The notes under the pieces were generated by a model, which made no database searches, was not told the origin of the DNA, and was given only the letters and a program-made list of their open reading frames with translations. The translations under genes and the position numbers were made by a program. Positions 22,961 through 35,081 of a stretch of 64,000 nucleotides of DNA are shown one piece after another. Numbering within the stretch: the stretch's first letter is position 1; the number at the start of each line of letters is the position of its first letter. The stretch comes from Anisakis pegreffii (lineage: Eukaryota; Nematoda; Chromadorea; Rhabditida; Anisakidae), in the NCBI GenBank assembly GCA_035041965.1, contig JAPYMA010000925.1, positions 39,626 to 103,625 of the forward strand, in the 5' to 3' direction.

Positions 22961-23373
22961 GATAAACTTTCGATAATGTTTTTGCTGTTAAGATGTTTTG
23001 TTGTGGCCTTTTTTAATGATGCTGTTGTTGTTTTAATGTTGTTTGTGTTCTATTGTTTTAAATTTTTTAATGTTTAAATATGTCCTATTGTCATAAAACA
23101 AAATTTATGTTCTCGTGAAAATCTACTTTCGTAATGTTTCTCATATTTAATTCAAAAATGCCTGTTGATTAATGAAAATTTTGAATCATTTAGTGGTGTA
23201 ATGAGGTTTTTAAAGTAGGCGATAGCGATAGCGATAGCGGTAGCGATAGCGCTCCGCTATCGATTCGGTGGGTAATAGCGATAGCGGTAGCGGACTAGCG
23301 GAAATCTTTTCGATAGCGGAATAGCGATAGCGCGCTATCGTTCTTCGATAGCGCGCCCAACACTGCTTCAAAC

Positions 23374-24443
23374 CATGTTAAAGTGAATGTTATGACCCAT
23401 TATTTCACAGTTAAGGCCATGACTCGATTAATGCTTTTTGCAAAACTTATCGAGCTGACGAGAACAGCCGCAGCGGACCGCTCTTAAACTGTATAAGTGT
23501 TCAAAAGCAAGCAGATGATCGACCATAACATCAGTAGTGGTTATAATGAACACGTGAATCAGTATTGTTAATTTAAAGAAAATCAAAATATTCTCACTCT
23601 TAAGACTAGAACATGCAATTACTAAAATGGTTTCCTTCAAGAACGAAAAGATTGTCATTGACAACATATTATGCTTGCCTCAGAATTGATCAATATAGCA
23701 TCAGCAAATTATGGTGTTAGCGATAAGATTCGATCGTAAAGGCGGTCTGAATACTGTTATTCCAATAGTTCGGTGATAACTTGAGAAAAATAGTCAAACT
23801 TCTACATCAAAGCATTTCTCGTCAGTATAATTCATATTTTGCTTGCAGCCTGGTATTTCCTCTATCTAAACAGAACATCAATTTGCATGGTTATAGACAG
23901 GCTATGATTATCGGAAGATAGCACTCCTTACACTGACCGCTATAGCGAGGCGTTGTTGATTAACGCTAAAATCAGATGCAATTTTGCGCTCTAGCTGAAT
24001 TTTGTAGTCATGGAACACACCTTCGCAAATTCATGTGGGTCTTTGCGTTCACTGCCGACAATATACACAAAGCCAAAAATTGAAAAGTGAAAAAAGAACT
24101 AAAATACCCTAGTAGAATAGGGTGAATCTATTTAAAACAAGGAACTTGTCCGCTGTCGCTGACTTGCTGTAGGTAACATTTTTCACTCGTAGAATCTCAT
24201 TTATTTCAGCTGATTTAAATTTGTGACTTCATTATTGGCCAAGTGAAGTGAGTAAAAAATCTGGCTATTGAATGGTATGATAAGCCAAAGCAGAATCATT
24301 ACATAAAATATGATGAAAAAACACTTTAAAGAAGTTTCTTTATTATCAAGAATAATCAGACAATTCTCTTCAGATAACGGTAATACACAGATCGAGTTGA
24401 AATTAGCAAAAGAAAGATAAACTTGCAACAAGATGCGTTTTGT
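23374..24443. other. Intergenic; nothing recognised
   Basis: No family-like frame is seen. TTTATT at about 24200 (AATAAA on the minus strand) may be the poly(A) signal of the FN3 gene that ends at 24444. Confidence 0.45.
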
Positions 24444-27400
24444 TCATGAATTCAGAATTGCTTCCCTTAATGATTCGGCTATACACCATCCTTTATCCGG
24501 GTTCTCAACGCTAGCCACGCACCGCTCATCCCAAGCACAACCAGGCTGTAACAAGCAGTGTTTTTGATTGAACTTTTGATACACTTCACCATACCGTATG
24601 GATCAAAAATTTGAGAAAAAATGCGTAAAAATCATCTCAAAAATAAGGATCAAAGATTTTTCCAAACATGGATAACCGACGAATATCTAGGAACAGATTA
24701 GCAAAGAAAAAGCCGAACCTTAATTGCATCCGGAAGACAAGAGGTGATGCTCAAACGGTCTTTTACTTCTGGAACGCCTACTTTTTGATAATAGGCTGTC
24801 GGATCTGGATGATTCAATGACTTTGGATGGTACTGTTGGGGGTCCACTGCATACGGTGAATTTGTCGTTTCACTCTCTGGTTCAGCTGCAACTATTCACA
24901 AAATTGCGCAAATGATCTTTACGATCACAAATATATACTGAATAGATAATCAAAGCGAATGTCCATGCAAAAATTCTCCTTCCTTCCTTTTTGAAGAAGA
25001 AAAGAACTCGACAAGAACTTCTCTGTTGAAAAAGACATGCAAACAGAAAGAATACCTATCAAAATCAAACACTCAAGTTCAGTACCTGCATCAGTTTTTA
25101 TTTCAAACGTTTCAATGGCAGTCGAATCAAATCTATCATTATCCAACTGTGGAATAATTTTCACGAAATAGCGCGTTGATGGTCGTAAATTCTTTAGCAC
25201 CACCGTATGCTTCAATACAAGAACAAATGCATAAATGAATGAATAAAGAGTCATTTTCTAGTTCATATCAAAATTATGAACTGATTGCAAAAACATAACA
25301 ATCCAACTCAATACTGCAAATAATAATGATTGTAATCAAAACAATAGCAAGCATGTTGATAGCAATAACAAGAACGATGAAATCATGAAACTTGCTGCAT
25401 CATCATAAACAGCAATAAAACGCTCGAGCATGGATTAAAATCACCAACTTGTTGTGGATCGGACACATCAACTCTCGACCAGTATTCCATGCCCAGGTCA
25501 TTTCTGTCTGTGTAAAGAACCGTTGAACTGGTGACCGAATTGCTGATGGCGTTTGGATAAGTCCATGAGACACGTACCTGACCAGGACCAATATTGCGAT
25601 ATGCCAGTGAATTTGGCTCTCGTATTTCCACTGCATCCTCTGTGCGATCTGAACAACCAAAGAAAATACCGTGATCGTTATACTCTTCAGAGTAATCATC
25701 ATCATGATGTTGTTCATTACTGCAGTCGATTGTGATTTCATGAAAAACTATTGTACATGACACGCTCACTTCAAACTGATTCAGATGGATTCTCATTCTT
25801 TTCAAACGTGTTCTATTCACTCTCATAGCTGTTACATGCGAATACCGTTCTCTTGATGAGTTTTTCTCATTCACTTCGTATCATTTCACTTCACAGTTCG
25901 AATCAATTTCTTATTCTGTAGCATACACTATGTACTGGATACGTTGACGAGTGTTAACAGCCGAAATCAACAACACAGCAATCGAATATTATTGCCCAAC
26001 AACGTTCGACAATCAAATGATCAATTATAGAGTGTATTTGATGGAATGAGAATTTGACTTTAATTGTTGAGTGAAATGAATGAGAAATTAGCAAAAGAGA
26101 ACACTTCTGGTGATAAAAGCTATGAGAGTGATTGTAACAGCAAGAAAAGAATAAAAACCCTGTTAGGTCCGGACGAGCTAACGATACTTAGAAAATAGGA
26201 GAATGAAGAGTGTTGCCATCAACTGACCACATTAACATACCCGAATTGAAAAACACCATAACAACCGTGTTCTATCATCAAATAATAACTGCACGAAGTA
26301 CTAATTTCCCAACCTCCTCCATTGCCCCTTGACACCTCCAAACTACCCAAAAAAGGTAATTTCAGCCCCTATGAGAACCACTGCATTAATGGAATGAACA
26401 ATCCACCAAATGAAAACAAACATTCACTCACCCATCGTGCGAAATCTGTAGATACTTGGTGCACGTATCACGCTTCCATCCAACTTTCTAACATTCACAC
26501 GTACATAATAAGTGGTGGCCGTTTTTAGATCTGGGAGTGATAACGATCCCTCTTGATTGTCGATTTGAATGTGACGCCATTCAGAATCCGGAAGATCCTT
26601 ATCTTCAGTCAAATATACATCATAACCACTCACCAAGTAAGTCGGTATGTGCCTTTAAAGAAAGAATACTACAAGGATTTATTCGCCATGTCAGATTAAA
26701 AAAGGCATAAATCAAATGCTAATGTGAACAAACGAATGCGACTGACTCTGGATTGATTAGCTTAAAATAAATTCGTTGTTTGTTTGGTTGTATTATGAAA
26801 ACAATTTCTTATAATATGTACTAAATCAAATGATGTGATAATTTCACACTTCTTAACAGAACTGCTAGAAATATTACAAATTATGGATAAAGAAAGAGGA
26901 AGTCGGCTTGGAAATAAAGTTGATGAAAACGAGGTGCATGATATGTGGTCAAGCGTAGAGAGTACAGATGACTGTATCACATCAGGGAATAGAGCTTATG
27001 GAACAGTATATTTATCTAGGGCAGGAGATAAACATGAAGCAGATTTCGGTGGAAAATTAACAAAGTGATCAAGGTGGCATGGTTTTCATAATTTTAACAC
27101 ATCAAATCGTGAGAAAGTGGAACGCTTTTATGCTTTAATCAATAGCATTTGATTGACATATGATAATGATGCTTATCAACAAGTGAATGTGTTAGGCACT
27201 TCTCTTCAGTCAGTGCAAACAAAGTGAAATAATTGAATACTTACGGTTCCAGTATCCATTGTAGTCTGACCAAATTCGCTTCATGTGAGTAGATTACATC
27301 CACTTTGCTGATTGGATTCGCAACGACTGCAAACAAATCAATCGAACAGCTTTCAAATTCACAAATTTAGTGCAAACTAAAGAATTTTTGCCATCGCACC

Positions 27401-30292
27401 AAGACCTTTCATCAGTTGATCTCTTGCAAAAATCAGTGACCGCTTCACCATCACTAACCAATCAGTGTTATTGTACGTGGCTTTTCAGAGAGCTAATCAA
27501 ATGTTCATGAGTCATTGATAACAATACTAATATCACAACAATAGCAACAATAATACAATAATAGAAATATGATACTAATATAATAGTAAAAGGTGAACGA
27601 ATGAATCCAAAAAAAAAAACCATGCAACCTGTCAATAATTCAACTAACCTTCTGGGGTTTTGAATTTGAATTGGCCACTCTCAGTGGCGAGGTCGTTTTG
27701 CAGAATCGTTCTGATTTTCAACAAGTACTCCGTGTCACTAAAAAACAATCTTCGATAAACATTCGTACCAAACGTTCCACATAAAATTTTTTCTGAATTT
27801 TAATTTACAAAAGAATAAGGCCTGGTTGATTATGCTCGTCGATATGACAGATTCGACCTTTGAAGAACAACAACAACAATAAACCTCTTCAAATTGGTCA
27901 ACGTTGCCATCGGCTTCTGTCCACTAAACTGTAGTCTTGACCAGTGACCGGAACCTGCCTCTGAGTACTGGACATCGTAAGCTGTAAAAGTAGGACGAAT
28001 TTAGAGTTGAGAATCGGTTGACATAATTTTCCGCTGCATCATTCAGATGTTCGTTTCGATCTCATCAAAAACTGATTCAGACGTTCAGAAATGTGTTAGT
28101 GGTCGAAAAAAATCAGAAATCGCTTTCTGGTTTAGATTTAAACGATTCAAGTGATTTATATTTATCAGAGTTTTCTCTCTACAGAGAAATGTAATTATCA
28201 GAGTTTTCTCTCTACAGAGAAATGTAATTATCGGAGTTTTCTCTCGCAAGTTTCAAAGAGTGATTCGAATGCTGAGTTAATGATAATAAGAAATTTTAAC
28301 TCAGAGGCAAATTGGTCACCAGTGAATAAATGTAAAATATAACAGACTTACATTTGATTTTACGCTGAATATGTGAAGGCACTTCCCACGTAAGATTTAC
28401 CACTCCGTGACCACCACTTTTGAAATGACTACTAATCACCAAATTACCCACTTCGAAATACTCATCTTCTAAATGTATTTTCAAACTCTTCATATGATTT
28501 TCGAACGAAAATACTTCGCTGTGTGCTTCACAATGAGTGTAAATCATAATTTTTCATTAACAACTCTAAATCGAAGAAGCCATCAACGCAATCAATAAAC
28601 AACTGGTTACCTCGAGGCATTGTTATTTCAACGATCGCTGCCGTACTCGATATTCGCTCTGGACTGGTTGCTGTTCGTATTGTCATCTCGTACCGTTCTC
28701 CAGGCATTAGATTTCCCAACGCAAAATTATTCGCTTCAATCTTGATCTACAGATTGTTGTCAAACTAAGGATATCATAACGAAGTAATTCGTATTTCCTC
28801 CGTTTCATCCTCCCACCTACCACCCCCCCCTGCTCTCCCCATCATAAATAAAGGAAGAATCTTTTGGTCGCTTTGCCATAACCTTCAATCAATAGCGAAA
28901 TCATCTGATTACTAATCCTAGGAAATCGCTATTCCTCCTCAATAAATTGACGGAATCGCAAGATACGCACATCAATATTGTCATATTTACCTGTTGTCTA
29001 AGGAGCATGCCACCAATTTCAGACGTTAATTGCTTCACGTTAACAATATAATAAAGAGCTGTAAAAGTTGAACACATTGAACATGAAATAAGCAATCTTC
29101 TTGTTAGCTGATAGAATCACTATATCATTTCACTTTAACTTAGTAATATATCATTACCAAATAGTTTTATGTTCTATTGAAGATTTCAAAAAGTCGTGTT
29201 AAGATTAAGGTTCCAAAAAGAAAGGATAGATGAAGTGTGCCTGAAGGAGTAGGCTAACGATAAGTGAATTTTTAAAGTAAGACTGGCACGAAGACTAAGG
29301 AAGGAGTAGAGTTGTAGTTGGCGATATTTTTAAAATTATTTGTTAGTTTGAGCAAGAAGGACAAAGAAAATTCAGAAGGCCTCGTGCATCTAGCAAACTT
29401 GGTTTGGAGAGAAGTAGATGAATCAACCACGACGACCTTCGACATTTTCTTTGCTTGGTGTCCATTCCAATCGTGCACTTGATGGACTCAGAATACTTGC
29501 TGTAAAATCGAGTGGCGGTAGCAAGTCGTCATCGTCCACATAAACGTCACCAATGAGAACGCGTTTCGTCACTGTGATCAACAACGATTGACTCCAATCG
29601 GCCACTAACTCAGCGCCGCGTTCTATTTTCACCTTAAAAAAGCGCACATCTTATCAATGCGCTTGGCTATGTGCAAAAAAACGATCTCGTTTTCAGTTTA
29701 CACACTATCAAATTCAACAAAACTTCAAAGAGTTATCACAAGAAAACTTGTGATGATGTATTATTCTATCATAATGTCAACTTTGAAAAGTTCGAACTTT
29801 GATCAGTCCAAATGTAATGAATGGCTCGAATTTTTCCATTGATAAGTTATCTTATTGACTAATGCATACGATTAGTAAATTACCCATAAAGAGAATCTTT
29901 AAAAAACAAAATATATTCCCTAGTTTAACAAAACGCACACCAACCTGGACTTGTAGTTCATCGCCATTCCGTAATTCAGCCAGATTCAAACGTGCCTGAT
30001 TATCGGTTGTTCGAACATACTTCCATGTTGAATCATCTGATTGCCTGTTCGTTAATCTATATCGTACCGTGTAAGTCACACCTGAACGTAACACATAGTT
30101 GATGCTGCCGAATTTTCACAAAAGCAATCAAGACCATTTACTGGTATAACTTCCGGCGACTGCATTTCCCGCTAAAAGTTTGCTGATAAGTGAAAAACGG
30201 ATGAACTCACTATCTGCGATGCCTTCAGATGACCACTCAACAAAAATTGTGTCTAGCTGATTGTCGAAACGAGCACGTAAATTACGAATAGC

Positions 30293-30324
<32 letters not shown>

Positions 30325-30445
30325 GCTGTTGCTGGTGATGATTATGCTGAGGGTGCGATGAAACGACGAAAATATTTTGGAAAATGATAGCAGTTAGCAA
30401 CAACTCAAGATTGAACGACGTTATTGACTTAGCAATGTTCCACAT
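24444..30445 (-). CDS. Secreted poly-Gln, fibronectin type III repeat protein with Cys-rich tail
   Basis: Fourteen exons, 673 aa: 30211-30445, 29945-30081, 29437-29632, 28991-29058, 28611-28740, 28352-28525, 27885-27981, 27649-27737, 27245-27326, 26432-26652, 25449-25648, 25086-25209, 24719-24885, 24444-24545. All phases join. Start: MWNIAK, then a hydrophobic signal segment (LELLLTAIIFQNIFVV), then 14 Gln after HNHH (about aa 38-51). About five FN3 domains follow (roughly 52-140, 160-255, 265-375, 376-476, 480-584), each with the W (LEW, LTW, LQW, SW) and L-x-x-x-x-x-Y-x-V/I pattern; key pieces are YTVRYR, YDVQYSE, YDVYLTED and LRPSTRYFVKI. The tail (585-673) ends with four Cys (SC, GC, RC, WC). 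No TM segment, so probably extracellular matrix or secreted. The exon 6 acceptor (TGTGAAG) is the least certain join. I do not recognise a named orthologue. Confidence 0.85.
25714..26342. repeat. 629-bp dispersed repeat, copy 1 (in FN3 intron 10)
   Basis: This block fills most of the 783-bp intron between exons 11 and 10 of the FN3 gene and is nearly identical, at the same length and orientation, to 61493-62121. Similarity starts at TCATTACTGCAGTCGATT and stops after CCTTGACACCTCCAAA. No inverted ends or target duplication were seen. Confidence 0.9.
28807..28844 (-). repeat. G-rich tract in FN3 intron (minus strand)
   Basis: The plus strand is C-rich with runs of C3 to C8 (CCTCCCACC ... CCCCCCCC ... 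CTCCCC). The transcribed minus-sense RNA therefore carries several G runs at short spacing, enough for a G-quadruplex. Position: the intron between exons 5 and 4. Confidence 0.5.
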
Positions 30446-30632
30446 GCCATCAATTTGCACACCTTACCTCTCACCAGATAAAGTAATAATGTTCTAAAAC
30501 ACTTCTCAATAAAAGCAATCACCTCACCTATACTTTAAGATGTATGTACATATATTATCACTAAATTCAATATGGCTGCCTGCTGTATTCATTTCCTTGG
30601 CTATCTGTATTGTAAGTAGTGCATATTAATTT

Positions 30633-30659
30633 CATTATTATTATGATTATTATTATTAA

Positions 30660-30701
<42 letters not shown>

Positions 30702-30765
30702 TAGTATTAATATTATTATTGCGATTATTATTAATATTATTATTGTTATTATTATTATCACCAGT
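30633..30765. repeat. ATT microsatellite upstream of the FN3 gene
   Basis: About 130 bp of ATT/TTA units with a few interruptions (TTAATATT, ACTATTAGT, GCG). It lies some 200 bp 5' of the FN3 start codon, so it may fall in the promoter region. Confidence 0.85.
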
Positions 30766-32226
30766 TTTATTAGTTTATGGCTAACCGTTTGCATGAAACG
30801 ACTGATAAGATGATGCACGACACACACACAAACCCATCGTATTTACAGATATTCATTTATAAATTTAGTATAGTGATATTTTCATATGCGTGCTGCTATC
30901 TGTATGTGCATATATTCGTTTGTTCAAATTAAATTTATCACTCGCTCTGTTGTTCACCTTTAGAAAAGAGAGCAACGAAATTTGTTGGCTGCTAACAAAA
31001 CCACCGAAGTTGAATAAACCCAAAATCTATCGTAATCAATCATGACTGCAACCATTAATACTAACATAAACAAACCACTACATTTAATCAGTTCTATAAA
31101 ATGATCAATGAATAAGTTTATACCTATGAACTTGTATAGATACAAAGGAAAAGAAATTTTCAAATGTTGATTTTTCTTCATATTTTGATGATTTTGTAAA
31201 GCTACCGCATCTGCGTATAGCCAAAATCCAGCTTTAAGCTTCCAGTATTAAGATCAACTATAAATCTTTCGCTGAAGGCAAGATGGGAATAGGCAAGAAT
31301 TTCCAACAAAACGACATATGAACAAATTCTTGCGCAAAAAAGGGAGTAATTTTCGATACTCCAACTAGTGAGTATCCTTCACTCATTGAGAATATGTGAA
31401 CATCTTATTACCCTTACTTTCTTTTTCTTAATCTTTTACGTGACTAAATCATATTCCATTCACCGAATCATATCATTCCTCATTTAGCTTCCTAACATCA
31501 GTGCACTCAGTATGATCATCCTACTTTATCTTTATGCATTGAATTGGCATCGATAGGCTGATAGTACCTTTACGATAATCACGATACAATTACAATAGAA
31601 TTATTTTTCACAATTTTAGCAAAATTTTTTCAAATCATTTCATGCACTTTTTATCACATTTGAATTTTACAATGTAATACAATAATAATTTTAAAATGGT
31701 TACAATAATGATTGTTATCTGACCACGACTTCATCTCGAAGGTAGAGTTGCGATCAGGTGAGTAGTTGCTCGATACTTTTATTGTTTCTGCTCGTTATTT
31801 GTCCAGAATAGTTGACATGTCCTGGTTGTTGTGTTGTTTGATTGTGAGTAATTTTTGGTAGGGTTTTGTTTTTTATCATTTACCATTTTCTTGGTCATGG
31901 AATTAAGGCCACTTTCTATCAGTTTTGAGAGATCCTATCAGAAGTAGAGGTTTTTTATTTGTTTACGATATCAAATTCTTTGAGGTTGTGTGATTGCATG
32001 TGCTATAACCCTTTGAATTAGTTTCTTTTGAATCATCTATTCATCCCCTAATCTGTCTGTTTATTTTAATCTTTTCAGTTTCTCTTTATTAATTCACTCC
32101 AAATGAACTAAGCCACTGAGCGTATATTATATGGTCTGGATATACAAATATTGAACAGATGAAGATTCTTACTCATAAATCACTTTACGACTAATTTGAT
32201 ACGGTTGAATGAAAGAGTAGAGTCGC
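30766..32226. other. Intergenic; nothing recognised
   Basis: AT-rich sequence with short unsupported frames only. Confidence 0.45.
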
Positions 32227-32388
32227 TTATTCATCCATTGCAAACGAAATTTCGTTGTTGTTCATGCTTACTGCTGCTATTCCAAAATCATCAGCATCAC
32301 ATTTCTGTCCGGTTGCATTCGTTATGAGCTTAAAATTACTTGATATTTCATTGTTGATATTAGTTGGACCAGTTAAAAAACACACGTA
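32227..32388 (-). CDS. Possible terminal exon, unknown protein
   Basis: A 53-codon minus-strand frame runs from a possible acceptor (CCATAAG, 32389 side) to a TAA at 32227. It includes FLTGPTNINNEISSNFKLIT, NATGQKCDADDFGI and a polar end. The composition looks like real coding sequence and contains an N-glycosylation motif (NAT), but I recognise no family and cannot attach it to an upstream exon. Confidence 0.25.
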   Translation of the reverse strand, partial: YVCFLTGPTNINNEISSNFKLITNATGQKCDADDFGIAAVSMNNNEISFAMDE

Positions 32389-32849
32389 CTTATGGCACAA
32401 TCCATTTATGTATATAAGGCGGAAGGAAAAGTGCAAAACAACTTAGGCAAATATTTACGTGTACGCATATTCAAAATTGCGTCTTTCCGTAAATGCCAGT
32501 GCTACGTAATCGTTGATAAACGCTCCGTTCATTGTTTCTCTGCTTCCTTCTATTTTCTCAATCGTTCCGCTTCAAATCCATTCATTCGGAAAGCGTCAAA
32601 TTATTTTTCTGGAAGTGACATAACAGCGGATAGCAATCATTTTCAACCAACCATTCACCCAACCCTCTATCCTTTTTCACATGTGCTGCTTCGCTCAGTA
32701 TTATTTGTTATAATCGTCGTCCTTTTTTGAAAATAATTCAGTGTGTTTAAAAAAAGTCTGTCATGTTTCTATTCGAAACAAATGCGTGTAGATTAATTAC
32801 GCGAAATGTGATAAATTTCAATAAACAACTTGTTGGTCATAACACCGGG

Positions 32850-32985
32850 CTAACTGGTGGTAATGGACATCATTGGTGTGCATCCAACAGTAGCAGCAGT
32901 ATTAGATACACAGTTCTGGAACTCATCCTCATCAGCTAAATTACTAAACAATTTTTCGAACATTTTATCGCTCACTGAAGCTGAT
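32850..32985 (-). CDS. Possible terminal exon of an unknown secreted protein
   Basis: From a TATATTTTAG acceptor a phase-2 frame of 45 codons runs to a TAG at 32850. It contains SVSDKMFEKLFSNLADEDEF then QNCVSNTAATVGCTP. The helical, Cys-containing content suggests real coding sequence, but the upstream exons were not found and the family is unknown. Confidence 0.3.
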
Positions 32986-33177
32986 CTAAAATATATCATT
33001 TGCTGATGTGATCGACCACACACGAAATGTAATAGTTTCTTTGCTTTATTGTAATCAGTCAATCAGTTTGTTACATGGGATTTATGTGATCAGTTTGTTG
33101 ATGGTAGTGCGACAGTTTTTTTTTTTGTTGTTGTGCTTTTTGTTTGATTTGTTTGATTGTTTCACATATGTGGCTAT

Positions 33178-33444
33178 CAGTGGCATAGCCAAGATTTTTT
33201 TTGCGAAGAAGGCGCATAATGGTTTGGTCCAAAAAATAGACGAATTTTGGGTGAACTTTTTTTACGTTTAGTTTTCTTCGTTCATCATCACCTTCCCCTT
33301 GCCCTTTCCCTTCTTGTTCCCAGTTCTTTCTCCTTTGCCCTTCCTTTCTCATTGTCCTTCCCACTTCCTTTTCCTTTTTCTTTTACCCACAAGGAGGGGG
33401 CGCACGCCCCCCCCTACGTTCTCCTCCTCTTGTCTCGACCACTG
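33178..33444. mobile_element. Short CAGTGG-ended non-autonomous element
   Basis: The left end is CAGTGGCATAGCC; the right end CGACCACTG gives CAGTGGTCG in reverse complement. Flanks GTGGCTAT and GTTCCTAT match at 6 of 8 positions, compatible with an old 8-bp duplication. The inside is a polypyrimidine tract followed by GGGGGCGCACGCCCCCCC. Such CAGTGGCxTAGCC ends are common on invertebrate hAT-type MITEs. The 97-codon minus-strand frame across it is low-complexity and not a gene. Confidence 0.5.
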
Positions 33445-34298
33445 GTTCCTATGCACCTACTATTCGATTCATTGATTGTTCACTAACGATAAATGAGAAA
33501 ACTTGAGAATATTTGCGTGTGATGGAATATTCGCAGAAAAAGTGAACTGTATGTAATACATAAGTAAAAGCCATCACTTCAACACGACGCGTTTGCTGTT
33601 GTTATTGTTTCATGTAAAAAGAACGGTGCATGTCAGTGAAAATTCGTTTCGAAAAATGATACAGAAAGTTGGTTTATTTAAATAAAACGATTGAATAAAA
33701 ACGTAAAGAAATTGAAAGTTAGCAGAACGATGTTATAGTGATTATTATCTTCAACAATCCAACAAAGCATCCACATCAACAACAGCAATAATTTTTCAAT
33801 TATAACTTCTAAACTCTTAATGAGCATTTTAATTTTCTTTAGAATCTATTCCTATAAATGAGAAATGACGCGGTGTTTGAAGGGGCAGTTAAAGACAGCA
33901 TCTAATTAAAGTAGGTTAATATGCGCATTTGAAGATGAATATTCAGTTCTAAGAAAGTTAATGATCATGATTATGACTATGGTGATACAGATGATGATGA
34001 TGGCACTCAGATAAAATTATTTCAATTGGTATATACATATACTGAGACGTATAGCAGTAGTAGGTGTGTGTGTGTGAGTGTGTTCGTTGTAATTAAAATA
34101 ATCGATTTGAAATATTTTTTCATAGCAACTCGTATTTTTGAATAATAATTACATGCTATCATCCTTATATCATGAGGTCGTTAAGTTCTTATTAGGTGAT
34201 GAATGACATAATTCTGATGTTGATCTCTCATGAGATACTCCTCAATTCTTCTGTCAGCATCAATTCCACCAACCTAATTTGCTTCATATTTATTTTAG

Positions 34299-34566
34299 CA
34301 CTCCTTCTCATCACATCAATAATTTCATCGGGGTTACTTTCATGGATTTCATATGATATTGGTATACCATTGATTTTCCATCGAAATGAACCCGTAACAT
34401 AACAATTACTAGTTCAGTTTTTTACCTACTAACCAGTGACTGATACTGGCTCTGATTCCGCTTGCAGGGTACGAATACTGACTGGAAACCGACAGCATAT
34501 CATTATCATCGATGTTATCGAGATAAAATGACTTGGTCCAATGCTAACCACACCTACGTGATTTTG
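34299..34566 (+). CDS. Possible two-exon fragment of an unknown membrane protein
   Basis: Exon 34299-34393 (acceptor TATTTTAG, donor CCC/GTAACA) and exon 34468-34566 (acceptor CCGCTTGCAG, donor TTG/GTATGA) join in phase. They give SWISYDIGIPLIFHRNEP followed by GTNTDWKPTAYHYHRCYRDK and MTWSNANHTYVIL. Upstream the frame stays open to an ATG at about 34200 through a hydrophobic stretch (LICFIFILALLLIT). I know no family for it. The opposite strand also offers short open pieces, so the strand is not settled. Confidence 0.3.
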
Positions 34567-35081
34567 GTATGATCATTGTTTTGCCGATCGCTTTGCAGCA
34601 ATCTCACATATTTGCTCTGATAAAATTCGCCCGCCTCCTTTTGTCCCGTTCTTGCCTCTGTATGAATAGTGATCAAAATCCAACTAAAGTCATGACGCGC
34701 TCATTTGATATTCACTTCTGCTCAAGTTAGACGATAATAAATAAGGTATTTCATAAACAATTTGCTCATATCGTTATCGGATTAACGAGCAATATGCGAG
34801 ATGTGAAATAATTAGGTTGTTTACTCAATTTTAAACTGGGGTTAATCAGCTGGATGCGCGAATATGTAAGTACACAGATATCCACGTAATGTTATGTAGT
34901 CATTTATAATGTTGTGATAATTTCCATGCTCAACTGCTACTTATCAACAGCATCACTATATCAACATCATTGTGATTAGCTATAACTATCTCATTCATCA
35001 TTAACTACCCCATACATCACTTCGCATACGCATAACTTTTCAGTAACACTTCGTATAAAGTTATTATTCCCATCAGATTAA

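Larger units (their letters stand above)
21776..23365 (+). mobile_element. hAT transposon, complete ends, internally deleted, 8-bp TSD
   Basis: The left terminus is CAGTGTTGGGC and the right terminus is its perfect inverted copy, GCCCAACACTG. The element is flanked by the perfect 8-bp duplication CTTCAAAC (21768-21775 and 23366-23373). About 150 bp inside each end is packed with GATAGCG/CGCTATC repeats, the subterminal transposase-binding-type repeats expected of hAT elements. Length is 1590 bp, too short for a full transposase. It encodes only a C-terminal dimerisation region. The 3' part (22521-22960) contains a degenerate 83-bp repeat. Confidence 0.93.

Noticed and set aside
30567..30827. 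Poly-Ile/Met frames on both strands
   Set aside because: Translation of the ATT microsatellite.
33071..33364. 97-codon minus-strand frame rich in Lys, Glu and Gly
   Set aside because: It lies on the polypyrimidine body of the CAGTGG-ended element; low-complexity composition explains it.
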